A program made the translations under genes and the position numbers. A model generated the notes under the pieces. It did not search any database. It was not told the origin of the DNA and saw only the letters and a list, made by a program, of their open reading frames with translations. A stretch of 40,396 bases of DNA from a virus: IMG/VR virus record IMGVR_UViG_3300003322_000435, positions 1 through 40,396 of that record. One strand, written 5' to 3'. Positions 1 to 6,192 of this stretch are shown here, piece by piece. Position 1 is the stretch's first letter, and every line of letters begins with the position of its first letter.

Positions 1-213
1 GGAATCGACGACCTCGTCCGAATTCTTCTTGCGCGCCGCGGCGGACTCCAGCGCGGCACGCTGGCCGACGACCACGACGGTGGCGATATTGGACTTGCCG
101 CCCGTGCTGGCGGTGTCCTGGGCGCGCGCACCGTGTGCGCACATCGCGCTACCGGCCATCAGAACGAACTGGGTGGCACCAATGGCGGTGGCGGTTCTCT
201 GAAACTGCTTCAT
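1..213 (-). CDS. TonB-dependent receptor, N-terminal part (cut by window edge)
   Basis: First 71 codons of a gene that continues beyond the window. The start ATG at 213 follows a good Shine-Dalgarno (GGAGGA). The product begins with a signal peptide containing an AMCAHGARAQ-like cleavage region. It is followed by VVVVGQRAALESAAARKKNS, the TonB-box/early plug signature of the Xanthomonas/Caulobacter-type TonB-dependent receptors, which import oligosaccharides or other large substrates across the outer membrane. The substrate cannot be told from this fragment. It is chromosomal and unrelated to the prophage. Confidence 0.85.
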   Translation of the reverse strand, partial: MKQFQRTATAIGATQFVLMAGSAMCAHGARAQDTASTGGKSNIATVVVVGQRAALESAAARKKNSDEVVDS

Positions 214-420
214 GGGTCGTCTCCTCCAGGTCTGCTGTGCCTCCGTTCTTTTTTATGGGAATGCCCGAAGGCGTGGCATGCGATTGGATTAAGACACCAA
301 TACGAGATCTAAATTCGCTCCGCGTGGGGTACCCTCGACAGGGCGCGAAGATGGGTTCGGCGTGCTGGATCGCGCGCTGGACATTGCGCGGGCTACCGCA
401 CGGATACGCACTGACGCCGT

Positions 421-591
421 ATGGCTGTGATCAAAGCTCGTGGTGACTACAACAACCCCGACTATATGACCCGGCTCCGCGAGATCAATGGGTTACGTGG
501 ATGGGGCATCGAGTTTGACAATCAAGGAAGAATCGTTGCGACTCCAGAGAAGATGTGCCTTACAGGCTGCGGGCCGCACCTCCCCCCTTGA
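421..591 (+). CDS. Small hypothetical ORF (56 aa), possible gene fragment
   Basis: ATG-to-TGA frame encoding 56 residues (MAVIKARGDY... to ...CGPHLPP). No convincing ribosome binding site is visible, and an in-frame stop lies 9 bases upstream of the ATG. The family is not recognised. It may be a remnant of a longer gene in a decayed stretch between the receptor gene and the hcp cluster. The bases from 214 to 420 hold no supported gene. Confidence 0.2.
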   Translation: MAVIKARGDYNNPDYMTRLREINGLRGWGIEFDNQGRIVATPEKMCLTGCGPHLPP

Positions 592-606
592 CTCGGCAAG
601 CGCTGC

Positions 607-846
607 CTAAAGCGCAACTTCATATTGTTGCTTTAGTTCGGCAACGATCTTCTCAACTGTAGCTGCGCCACTGATCAAACGGTCGCCGATGACGTCTCCG
701 CTATCTGCGAGGGCAAGTCCAGACATGGCAAATGATGCCGTAATCTCTGCCCACTCCGTGCTGGACCTTGCCAACCGAATCCACCTCCAAGAAGCCAGGT
801 TGTTGAACCCAATAGCACGGCTTGAAAGAAACCCAGCCCAAATTTC
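607..846 (-). pseudogene. Remnant of a gene downstream of the immunity-like gene
   Basis: Directly after the stop of the preceding gene (847-849) the same minus-strand frame stays open to a TAG at 607-609. It encodes protein-like sequence (RAIGFNNLASWRW..., ending AELKQQYEVAL), but has no start codon at its head. The first ATG (MSGLALADSGD) would leave only about 39 residues. It looks like the C-terminal end of a gene that lost its 5' part, as is common at shuffled effector/immunity loci. Family unknown. The overlapping frame 675-866 is rejected in favour of this one. Confidence 0.35.
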
Positions 847-1221
847 TTAGCAGCTACCCCCTGCAATACTCCGGCCCGTCCTTAAGTCGAATCCAAAAAA
901 ACAACGATACCCTCGGGCCGGCGTATAGGAACACGTAATATTCCCTTTACTACGCAACCGCTCACCTCTCTCGTCGCTGCAGGTGGCCTTATCGTCGGGA
1001 TAGATGGAATCAAAAATATCCTTCGCGCCTTGACCAGACACCTCAACCGAAAGTTTGCGTTCGTTTCGGGTTGGCGCCTGTTCGTCGCCCAATTCCCCTG
1101 AATAGATCGTGTATTCTGCCTTGAGCGGTTTCGCCGGTGCAGGATTAATTATTTTTTGCTCGGCGCTAACCGCTGCGGTCAGCAACGCAGTTGTAGAAAG
1201 AAAGGCTAATAGTTTTTTCAT
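847..1221 (-). CDS. Secreted Cys-rich protein, putative periplasmic immunity protein
   Basis: 124 aa. Residues 1-20 form a clear Sec signal peptide (KKLLAFLSTTALLTAAVSA), so the mature protein is predicted to be periplasmic. The C-terminal half has four cysteines (in KATCSDERGERL, GNITCSY, GYRCFFGFDL and the final Cys), suggesting two disulfides. The start overlaps the stop of the upstream endopeptidase gene (ATGA), so the two are translationally coupled. That coupling, with an Hcp gene upstream, suggests an immunity protein that protects the producer's own peptidoglycan from the endopeptidase. The exact family is not recognised; the role rests on context. Confidence 0.6.
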   Translation of the reverse strand: MKKLLAFLSTTALLTAAVSAEQKIINPAPAKPLKAEYTIYSGELGDEQAPTRNERKLSVEVSGQGAKDIFDSIYPDDKATCSDERGERLRSKGNITCSYTPARGYRCFFGFDLRTGRSIAGGSC

Positions 1222-1694
1222 TTGGTCGCCGCCATAACTCCGACGTGGAAGTGATCATCATGATTGTCCCAAGGCATAACGCCCGGAATGGTTGTATCGT
1301 TGAACAAAACCTGATGCACTGAGGGATGGGATCGAAAGATCGCGATCAATTTGGCCGTGCTCGCACGGTCGTATATGCCGTGCTGGAATCTGGTCACGGG
1401 CTCCTCCAATCCATCAAGACGAAGTGCGCGCACGTCAACCTGCAGGCCATTAACATGACTATGGTGTTTGCCATACGTTGGGCCGTCGGCCAAACTAATA
1501 TTTCCAACGCCGAACCTGCGATTGTCGATAGCCTGCCATTCACGTTCCACGAAAAAAAGCACGGAAAGCAATGCTGGGTGCCCATACTGGCCAGCGCCAT
1601 TTCTTGGCGTTCCGTAAACGTAATAGCCAACGCCTTCCGGGTGCTGCGGCAGCATGAAATAACCGCGCGAGTCCTTGGGTTGAACCTCAAGCAT
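1218..1694 (-). CDS. M74/MepA-like zinc murein endopeptidase, putative T6SS effector
   Basis: 158 aa, preceded by a strong RBS (AAGGAGG). Visible metal-site motifs match the LAS/M74 fold (penicillin-insensitive murein endopeptidase). One is HxxGxxxD (HVNGLQVD, His80, Gly83, Asp87); the other is the C-terminal HxH (HFHVGV, His148 and His150). No signal peptide is present, unlike MepA, which is exported by Sec. This fits a cargo protein delivered by another route. It lies 9 bases after the Hcp stop and overlaps the secreted protein gene downstream. The order Hcp, PG hydrolase, secreted partner is that of a type VI effector/immunity operon. The substrate is inferred to be peptide cross-links of peptidoglycan. 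Confidence 0.75.
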   Translation of the reverse strand: MLEVQPKDSRGYFMLPQHPEGVGYYVYGTPRNGAGQYGHPALLSVLFFVEREWQAIDNRRFGVGNISLADGPTYGKHHSHVNGLQVDVRALRLDGLEEPVTRFQHGIYDRASTAKLIAIFRSHPSVHQVLFNDTTIPGVMPWDNHDDHFHVGVMAATK

Positions 1695-1703
1695 AATCCC
1701 TCC

Positions 1704-2195
1704 TTACGCAACCTTGTTTGCGGCGAGATCCCAACCGCCTACAGTGGCACCACCAGCGCCTCCGCCGATCTTCTGTTGGCAATATTTCCACTTGATCTTA
1801 GAGAAATGCAAGCCGATCTTGTCATGAAGAATAGTCCCTTGGTGAACGGCTTGCTCCATGCTGGCAATCATGACGTTCTCCAACTCGACCTCGTAATACT
1901 TTATCGGCTTGCCGTCGCCGTCAGCTCGCATGAATTCCAACTTGGCCTTCGGGATCGTCTTCCCCATCGAGCAGTGCTGCATAAGCACGGGCGAGGCCAC
2001 ATCAGCGAGCTTGGTACATGCCACAGCGTGATGCTCGCATCGCTCAGCAGTATGCCCTCCGCCAGTCGACGCCGTTGCGCTCCTGGGTTGAATAACACCC
2101 CAATGAGCCGACGTCAGTTCGATCCAACCTTGATGTGTCGAATCTGCGGACTCGCCTTTGATACCGTCTATTTGCAAATACACGTCAATTGCCAT
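1704..2195 (-). CDS. hcp: Hcp family type VI secretion tube protein
   Basis: 163 aa, usual length for Hcp. Family features are visible in order: MAIDVYLQIDGIKGES at the N-terminus, the ELTSAHWGV strand, the ASPVLMQHC segment, the YYEVELENVMIASM strand, and the final GWDLAANK motif. Hcp hexamers form the inner tube of the type VI apparatus and often carry small effectors inside. The gene has a good RBS (GGAGGT). It heads a minus-strand operon with the endopeptidase and its partner; no other T6SS gene is in the window, so it is an orphan copy. The cluster appears AT-richer than the surrounding DNA, consistent with horizontal origin. Confidence 0.85.
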   Translation of the reverse strand: MAIDVYLQIDGIKGESADSTHQGWIELTSAHWGVIQPRSATASTGGGHTAERCEHHAVACTKLADVASPVLMQHCSMGKTIPKAKLEFMRADGDGKPIKYYEVELENVMIASMEQAVHQGTILHDKIGLHFSKIKWKYCQQKIGGGAGGATVGGWDLAANKVA

Positions 2196-2391
2196 GACCT
2201 ACCTCCGTGGATGGGATTCAGTAACGAATGGCTATTGTCAGATGGCCGCCCCTTGGACAAATTAGCGTGAGTCAAGCAGTCAGGCACGGTGGGTCAAGCG
2301 ATCGTCACGAGGATCGATAAGGTGGGCTTGAATTTGAAGGGACAACTGGTACGACGCTAAATGGCGTTGAACCTTCGTTGAACCCGGAAAC

Positions 2392-2421
2392 AAAAAAGGG
2401 GTTACGCAAACACGTAACCCC
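2392..2421 (-). terminator. Original terminator of the host CAU tRNA gene
   Basis: Hairpin GGGGTTACG / CGTAACCCC with a T-run (TTTTTT) on the minus strand. It follows directly behind the displaced 3' end of the tRNA at attL, so it should be the terminator the tRNA had before the phage integrated. The stretch 2196-2391 otherwise holds only the upstream region of hcp. Confidence 0.8.
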
Positions 2422-2430
2422 TTGATTTTA

Positions 2431-2481
2431 TGGTAGGCCTCCCCGGAGTCGAACCGGGCACCAACGGATTATGAGTCTGCG
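2431..2481 (-). other. attL: displaced 3' half of the host tRNA(CAU) gene
   Basis: Reading leftward, this contains the anticodon-loop region, a perfect T arm (CCCGG TTCGACT CCGGG), the acceptor 3' strand GAGGCCT, a discriminator A and CCA. The 5' half of the tRNA is absent. The 21 bp at 2457-2477 are identical to 40165-40185, which defines the recombination core. The T-arm sequence differs from that of the complete tRNA at attR. This shows the two 3' halves have different origins, host here and phage there. Confidence 0.88.
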
Positions 2482-2519
2482 GCGAAAGTCTTTAAAATCA
2501 ATAACTTAACTAATATTTT

Positions 2520-2590
2520 GTTCCGCAACTTCTAGAACTTCAAATCGATTTTGCGGGGCTTGCAAACTTTCTCAGCCACTTTTGCGGAAC
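2520..2590. promoter_or_regulatory. Candidate integrase arm-binding sites, left end
   Basis: Contains TTTTGCGGAAC at 2580-2590, the related TTTTGCGGGG at 2549-2558 and an inverted copy GTTCCGCAA at 2520-2528. The same word occurs near attR (40069-40079 and 40088-40098). Matching short repeats on both sides of the att core are the expected pattern for arm-type sites of a tyrosine integrase. The assignment is inferred. Confidence 0.55.
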
Positions 2591-2620
2591 GATTTTAGCA
2601 GAGAATTGCCAGCTGCCGAG

Positions 2621-2863
2621 CTACTCTAACCGGGGGAACTCGTGGACGCACGGCTCGGTGACCAGCAGGTGACGAAGCGACTCAAGCACCTGGCCCTGCG
2701 GACCTGGCAGCGAGCTTACAAGCCGCTGCAGGTGGTCAGCGTGCAGCACGACGCTGCGTAGCCGGGCGACTTCCCACAGGAGCGCCCTGACGTCGGCTGA
2801 GTCCCTGTTCCGCTCCTGGATGGCGTGCAGGTCGTCCTTGGTGAGCGGCGGCTTCCAACGCAT
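2621..2863 (-). CDS. Small SOS-controlled protein of unknown function
   Basis: 80 aa from the ATG at 2863, which has an RBS (GAGGGT) 5-6 bases upstream. An ATG at 2878 is less likely because it lies inside the LexA box. The protein is charged and mostly helical in appearance (LTKDDLHAIQERNRDSADVR..., then a Leu-rich segment) with no recognised domain. A near-consensus LexA box covers the predicted promoter, so it should be induced by DNA damage. In other temperate phages LexA-controlled genes at such positions encode antirepressors (Tum of phage 186) or DinI-like proteins. That role is possible here but unproven. Confidence 0.6.
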   Translation of the reverse strand: MRWKPPLTKDDLHAIQERNRDSADVRALLWEVARLRSVVLHADHLQRLVSSLPGPQGQVLESLRHLLVTEPCVHEFPRLE

Positions 2864-2877
2864 AGGCACCCTCGACA

Positions 2878-2897
2878 TACTGTTTAAATAACCAGTA
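2878..2897 (-). promoter_or_regulatory. LexA (SOS) box over an extended -10 promoter
   Basis: A 20-bp site with TACTG at one end and CAGTA at the other, ten A/T-rich bases between. This fits the TACTG-N10-CAGTA SOS-box layout used by LexA in gamma- and betaproteobacteria. On the minus strand the extended -10 TGATATACT (2894-2902) overlaps it, so LexA binding would block RNA polymerase. The gene at 2621-2863 lies immediately downstream. Confidence 0.75.
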
Positions 2898-2961
2898 TAT
2901 CAAGGGCGACACTTCAAGTTCTAGCCCGGCCGACAGAGCGGTGCTGGACCAGGGACGAATG

Positions 2962-3291
2962 TTAGAGCGCGTCTGTCGAGCGCACTTGTCGAGGCGAAGG
3001 AGTCCAGCTAACCGTGCTGACGTCGGTTAGCGTAATCCCGAGCTCACGCGCTAACCCGCGGGCCGTTACGACGCCTTCAATGATGAGATCGTAAGCCTTG
3101 TTCGCTGCAGTTTTATCCAAATGCCGGATGACCTCTTCAAAGTGCTCCCACCACGCACGCAGCATCTGCATGACGTCACAAAGCTGCGCGACTAAGTCTA
3201 GTTGTGATGCATCGATGATGACCTTTTGTTGACCTGGTGCCGAGGGAGATGTATCGTCCATATCGAATTGTCTTTCTGATGACTGAGTCAT
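2962..3291 (-). CDS. Hypothetical phage protein (109 aa)
   Basis: Not assigned to a family. The sequence has an acidic, Ser/Pro-rich head, a central helical part (QLDLVAQLCDVMQMLRAWWEHFEEVIRHL) and an AANKAYDLIIEGVVTARGLARELG segment. An alternative start is the ATG at residue 11 (MDDTSPS). Neither start has a strong RBS. A promoter candidate at 3375-3404 and a strong terminator hairpin at 3312-3352 lie upstream on the same strand. Expression may therefore depend on read-through of that hairpin. Confidence 0.55.
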   Translation of the reverse strand: MTQSSERQFDMDDTSPSAPGQQKVIIDASQLDLVAQLCDVMQMLRAWWEHFEEVIRHLDKTAANKAYDLIIEGVVTARGLARELGITLTDVSTVSWTPSPRQVRSTDAL

Positions 3292-3310
3292 CTAAATGTG
3301 GTTGACGATT

Positions 3311-3369
3311 CAAAAGCCCCGACCGTCCGTGGAAAGTCTGTCGGGGCTTTTTCATTGCTGTTTCCAGCA
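3311..3369 (-). ncRNA. Candidate small RNA of about 58 nt
   Basis: On the minus strand an extended -10 promoter (3375-3404) predicts a transcript starting near 3368. The first bases form GCTG-GAAA-CAGC, a short stem with a GNRA tetraloop (3357-3368). A brief A-rich single strand follows, then a GCCCCGAC/GTCGGGGC terminator stem ending in TTTT. Promoter, 5' hairpin, short linker and terminator are the layout of a small RNA. It could equally be an attenuated leader of the 2962-3291 gene. No family is recognised. Confidence 0.35.
3312..3352. terminator. Bidirectional rho-independent terminator
   Basis: Eight-bp GC-rich stem GCCCCGAC / GTCGGGGC, flanked by AAAA on one side and TTTTT on the other, so it can act in both directions. 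On the minus strand it lies between the methylase gene and 2962-3291. Confidence 0.75.
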
Positions 3370-3374
3370 CGATG

Positions 3375-3404
3375 AGCATAGCAAAAGCTACCTCGCTCTC
3401 ACAA
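3375..3404 (-). promoter_or_regulatory. Candidate extended -10 promoter
   Basis: Minus strand: TTGTGA (3399-3404), 18 bases, TATGCT (3375-3380) preceded by TGC, giving an extended -10. It would start transcription at about 3368, exactly at the GNRA hairpin. Confidence 0.4.
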
Positions 3405-3491
3405 GGAAAGAGGTTGTTCACAGATTTTTGCTTTACAAATTCAACTTGTAATTCAATCTGCCTTGACAACAAGATTACTTACACAGAGTGT

Positions 3492-3543
3492 CATTTCGTG
3501 GTGACGAAATGTAGGTTTCGCGACCACGAAATGCACATTTCGC
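3492..3543. promoter_or_regulatory. Cluster of CATTTCG/CGAAATG palindromes in an AT-rich gap
   Basis: Five copies of the word CATTTCG in alternating orientation lie within about 50 bp. They include an 11-bp inverted repeat CATTTCGTGGT (3492-3502) / ACCACGAAATG (3523-3533) enclosing another CGAAATG/TTTCG pair, and a final CATTTCGC at 3536-3543. This looks like a multi-site operator or a structured transcript. The gap 3292-3690 is AT-rich. The open frame 3372-3650 (plus) spans these repeats and has no RBS or protein-like composition, so it is not called. Confidence 0.45.
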
Positions 3544-3690
3544 AAGTTAACTTTTCATCGCACAAGCTTTTCTTTGATTACAGCTCCCGAATACAAATGA
3601 AAATGACAGTTGATCTTGTTGCTCAGATGCAACGGTTAACCGCTTATTGAACTAAAGCCCTGGCTGTGCAGACGCCTGCACAGCGCGCCC

Positions 3691-4479
3691 TCAGAACAGG
3701 CTGGCGGGCTCGGTGTCCCTATCCCAGCTGTATATGATGACTTCAGAGCGGTCGACTGAGCGACCCGCACCGCCCACCGTATAGGTGATGGGCACGGTGT
3801 CCATCTGGAAGCGGCCGAAGATGCGACGGATCTCCATATGGTCGTTCAGGCTCACGATCGCCTTGCCCTTCAGCCGGCCGAGCAGCTCGGCCATCTTCTC
3901 GTACTCCTGCAACGGGAAGTCCACACCATAACCCTCGGTCTCCCAGTAGGGCGGGTCCAGGTAGAACAAGGTGTGCGGACGGTCGTAGCGCTCCATCAGC
4001 TTGAACCAATCCATGTTCTCGATGAAAGCGCCGGACAGTCGCAGATGCGCGGCCGACAGGTTCTCCTCGATCCGCAGCAGGTTGACCGGCGGGGTCGTGG
4101 TCGCGGTGCCCCACGTCTGCCCGTCGACCTTGCCGCCGAATGCATGTTGCTGCAGGTAGAAAAAGCGCACGGCACGCTGAATGTCGGTCAGCGTTTCCGG
4201 TGGCGTCTCCTGATGCCATTTAAACACCTCGCGGCTCGAAAGCGCATACTTGAAATGCCGCACGAACTCCTCGAGGTGGTTCTGCACGACACGGTAGAGT
4301 CGTACCAGCTCGCCGTTGATGTCGTTGATCACCTCAACCTCTGCCGGCGGGCGCATGAAGTAGAGCGCGGCACCGCCGGCGAAGACCTCGACATAGCACT
4401 TGTGGGAGGGGAATTGAGGAAGAATGTGACCAGCCAGCCGACGCTTGCCGCCGATCCACGGGATGATTGGATTTGCCAT
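3691..4479 (-). CDS. DNA adenine-N6 methyltransferase (Dam/D12 class)
   Basis: 262 aa, normal length for the D12 class. Visible motifs in order: PWIGGKRRL (residues 7-15, AdoMet contact), VEVFAGGAALY (30-40, motif I), and catalytic DPPY (175-178, motif IV). A single-domain alpha-type N6-adenine methylase without a partner nuclease is probably a phage enzyme that shields its DNA from host restriction or tunes transcription. The recognition site cannot be read from the sequence, and GATC is only a guess. It is the last larger gene on the late strand but is separated from the lysis genes by a structured 300-bp gap. It may therefore have its own control. Confidence 0.9.
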   Translation of the reverse strand: MANPIIPWIGGKRRLAGHILPQFPSHKCYVEVFAGGAALYFMRPPAEVEVINDINGELVRLYRVVQNHLEEFVRHFKYALSSREVFKWHQETPPETLTDIQRAVRFFYLQQHAFGGKVDGQTWGTATTTPPVNLLRIEENLSAAHLRLSGAFIENMDWFKLMERYDRPHTLFYLDPPYWETEGYGVDFPLQEYEKMAELLGRLKGKAIVSLNDHMEIRRIFGRFQMDTVPITYTVGGAGRSVDRSEVIIYSWDRDTEPASLF

Positions 4480-4504
4480 TTGTAAACCTATTTCACTTGT
4501 AATA

Positions 4505-4650
4505 AATATGCTAGACTCCGCCCGCCTTCCGGAAGGTGGCAGCGCCTAGCTCGGTTCACTGGCTACTTCAGTGGATTGAGGCCAGCCGCGGCTGTTAGCG
4601 CAACTGCGGCCGGCGCTCTGTCTTAAACGACTTCTGTTCCTCAATTGAGG
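4505..4650. other. Structured intergenic region with three hairpins
   Basis: Between the lysis genes and the methylase. In order: the 12-bp palindrome CCTTCCGGAAGG (4525-4536), the stem CACTG/CAGTG (4557-4573), a longer imperfect hairpin GCCAGCCGC.../...GCGGCCGGC (4581-4613), and the palindrome CCTCAATTGAGG (4639-4650). On the plus strand an extended -10 (TGCTAGACT, 4509-4517) lies just before the first hairpin. The region may encode a structured RNA, act as the leader of the methylase mRNA, or end the late transcript. The rest of 4480-4792 shows no supported gene. Confidence 0.4.
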
Positions 4651-4792
4651 GATGACATCGCATCGACACCAGGCCGGCGGTACCGTGGCGGCATGGCACC
4701 ACGCACCGACCTCATCACCGCCAGCCGTGTCGACCTAGCCCTGATTCTGCTGCCAGCCATCAGTTAGCTGGAGGCGGCCTGCATGCTCGTCG

Positions 4793-5005
4793 TCATCGGC
4801 GTACCGGCGGAGGTAGCGGCCCCGGTTCTGGTTCTGCCGAACGCGCGACGGGCGCGGGCGGAGGTGCCGGAAGTGGTGCGATGACGCACTTGCCATCGAT
4901 CCGGCTGCAGATGTACTCGAGCCCGGCCGGCGCGAGCACGTGGAAGTCGAGGTCAGGGCCCCGGGTCATAGAAACCATGCGAGCGGATCCAGTCCTGCAG
5001 CGCAT
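4793..5005 (-). CDS. Small hypothetical protein overlapping the end of Rz
   Basis: 70 aa from the ATG at 5005; a shorter start at 4969 (MTRGPDLDF) would overlap the Rz stop. The N-terminal part reads like real protein (LDFHVLAPAGLEYICSRIDG). The C-terminal third is Pro/Ala-rich. No RBS supports either start, and the family is not known. It is listed because it extends past the spanin genes with protein-like composition in the direction of the late operon. Confidence 0.35.
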   Translation of the reverse strand: MRCRTGSARMVSMTRGPDLDFHVLAPAGLEYICSRIDGKCVIAPLPAPPPAPVARSAEPEPGPLPPPVRR

Positions 5006-5483
5006 CTACCTTGGCGCCAAGCCGCGCTACTTCACGGTCGGCATCTTCAGCGAGGTTTCGAAGACCGCGCTCAACCGCTTCTGGTAGCTCGACGGATTCG
5101 ATCGCTCCGCCTGCATCAGCTCGGCCGGCGCCTGTGGCTTCTCCGGCTGGGGCAGCGCAATCACGCTGGGGGATTGTGATGCGCAGCCGTTGACGATCAG
5201 CAGCAGCGCGCTCAGCAGCAATACGGTCTTCGCTTTCATGGAGCCTCTTTTCGTAGTTGGTTATGGTGGCGCGGGCGGCTGCAAGATCTTTCTGGCGGTC
5301 CGCTTCGTTCTTGGCGACGGCGGTGAGCACGGCCTGCTTCTCGTGCTCGGCTCGCTGGAGCTTGTCGCGGTCCCAGTCCGCCTGGACGCCGGCGGCGCCG
5401 AAGTGATGGCCGGTCGCCGCCACCCCAACCAGCAGGCTGCCCAGCATCAGGACACCCAGCAGCAGCTTTTCGAGCGCAATCAC
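4953..5483 (-). CDS. Rz: Rz-like i-spanin
   Basis: 176 aa from a GTG start (RBS GAGGTG) that overlaps the endolysin stop (GTGA). It has an N-terminal signal anchor (LLLGVLMLGSLLVGVAATG, residues 7-25) and a long periplasmic coiled coil rich in Ala, Glu, Lys and Arg (KNEADRQKDLAAARATITNY...). It ends with the EAVERGLRNLAEDADREVARLG helix. Inner-membrane Rz pairs with the outer-membrane lipoprotein Rz1 to fuse the two membranes in the last step of lysis. The Rz1 frame is embedded in this gene, the classic nested arrangement. Confidence 0.85.
   Translation of the reverse strand: MIALEKLLLGVLMLGSLLVGVAATGHHFGAAGVQADWDRDKLQRAEHEKQAVLTAVAKNEADRQKDLAAARATITNYEKRLHESEDRIAAERAAADRQRLRITIPQRDCAAPAGEATGAGRADAGGAIESVELPEAVERGLRNLAEDADREVARLGAKVDALQDWIRSHGFYDPGP
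5027..5239 (-). CDS. Rz1: Rz1-like o-spanin lipoprotein, nested in Rz
   Basis: 70 aa read out of frame inside Rz. It has a lipoprotein signal (KAKTVLLLSALLLIVNGC, with Cys19 in the lipobox), then a short Pro-rich mature part (LPQPEKPQAPAEL). The latter is typical of Rz1 proteins, which anchor to the outer membrane and bind the C-terminus of Rz. The end, SLKMPTVK, is basic. Position, length, lipobox and overlap leave little doubt. Confidence 0.85.
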   Translation of the reverse strand: MKAKTVLLLSALLLIVNGCASQSPSVIALPQPEKPQAPAELMQAERSNPSSYQKRLSAVFETSLKMPTVK

Positions 5484-5947
5484 GGCGTCACCTCGGCCGG
5501 CAGGGTCTCGAAGCGCACCAGGTTGCGGCCGCGCATGATCGCGATCAGCTTGCCGGCATAGGCCGGGTCGGTCGCGTAGCCGGCGGCCGCGACCGCGCGT
5601 GCCCAGCCCGGGCCAGTCTTCTCGACGAAGCAGCGGGCGTAGCGTGGGTTCTCGAGGAAGAACTGCGTGTGGTCCTGAATGGATGCCGCCCAGCTCGGGT
5701 ACGCACGGAACTTGTCGACGGGGTGCGCGTCGGCGCCGCCGATGTGCTCTGTCGTCCGGAAGCTGACCGTCGGTCCCTTCCACGATTTGTCCGCCTTGAT
5801 GCCGAACAGGTTGTTGCCCAGGGCCAGCTTTCCCCAGTAGGATTCGAGCGCGGCCTGCGCCAGCGTGAAGCTGGCCGGGATGCCGCTCGTGCGCTGACAG
5901 GCTACGGCGGCCGGCAGCAGTTGGTCGAGGAATTCGTCGGGCGTCAT
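5480..5947 (-). CDS. Endolysin, glucosaminidase/FlgJ-type muramidase
   Basis: 155 aa from ATG 5947, which overlaps the upstream holin-like stop (ATGA). The core matches the glucosaminidase (FlgJ/N-acetylmuramidase, GH73) fold: GIPASFTLAQAALESYWG with catalytic Glu35, then NNLFGIK at 46-52 and the WAASIQDHTQFF segment. No signal peptide is present, so release needs a holin. It hydrolyses the glycan backbone of peptidoglycan. It lies between two holin-like membrane proteins and the spanins in one overlapping lysis cassette. Confidence 0.88.
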   Translation of the reverse strand: MTPDEFLDQLLPAAVACQRTSGIPASFTLAQAALESYWGKLALGNNLFGIKADKSWKGPTVSFRTTEHIGGADAHPVDKFRAYPSWAASIQDHTQFFLENPRYARCFVEKTGPGWARAVAAAGYATDPAYAGKLIAIMRGRNLVRFETLPAEVTP

Positions 5948-6192
5948 GAGGCCGCCTTCGCAGCTTTGGCGGCCGCACGCGCACCGTGCACGATGTTGTA
6001 GATGACGAGGGCCAGGCCGACGGCACGGAACACATTGGCCGGCAGGTACTGTGCCATGTCGGGCAGGTTCTCGCGGATCCCGGCAATGATGGAGTCGGAG
6101 AACGGATATGCGGCCAGCAGCACCGCGTTCAGCCATACCGTGAACGAGCGGCGCGCGGCGCGCAGGTGGTCGACGAAATTAGTCGGGAACAT
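5944..6192 (-). CDS. Small membrane protein of the lysis cassette (holin or antiholin)
   Basis: 82 aa, RBS AAGGAG. A basic amphipathic head (MFPTNFVDHLRAARRSFTVW) leads into a first hydrophobic stretch (LNAVLLAAYPFSDSIIAGI). A second follows (NVFRAVGLALVIYNIVHGA), and the end is basic and Ala-rich. It overlaps both the upstream LydA-like holin and the endolysin, so it is translationally coupled to lysis. A second membrane protein next to a holin is often an antiholin. Which of the two makes the lethal hole is not decided by sequence. Confidence 0.65.
   Translation of the reverse strand: MFPTNFVDHLRAARRSFTVWLNAVLLAAYPFSDSIIAGIRENLPDMAQYLPANVFRAVGLALVIYNIVHGARAAAKAAKAAS

Noticed and set aside
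135-446. Plus-strand frame overlapping the receptor gene start
   Set aside because: Overlaps the well-supported receptor start on the other strand and has a Trp/Arg-rich composition with no RBS.
675-866. Minus-strand frame MQGVAAKKFG...
   Set aside because: Overlaps the end of the immunity-like gene out of frame; the alternative frame 607-846 is more protein-like.
3372-3650. Plus-strand open frame of 92 codons in the AT-rich gap
   Set aside because: It crosses the palindrome cluster, has no RBS and has unlikely residue composition.
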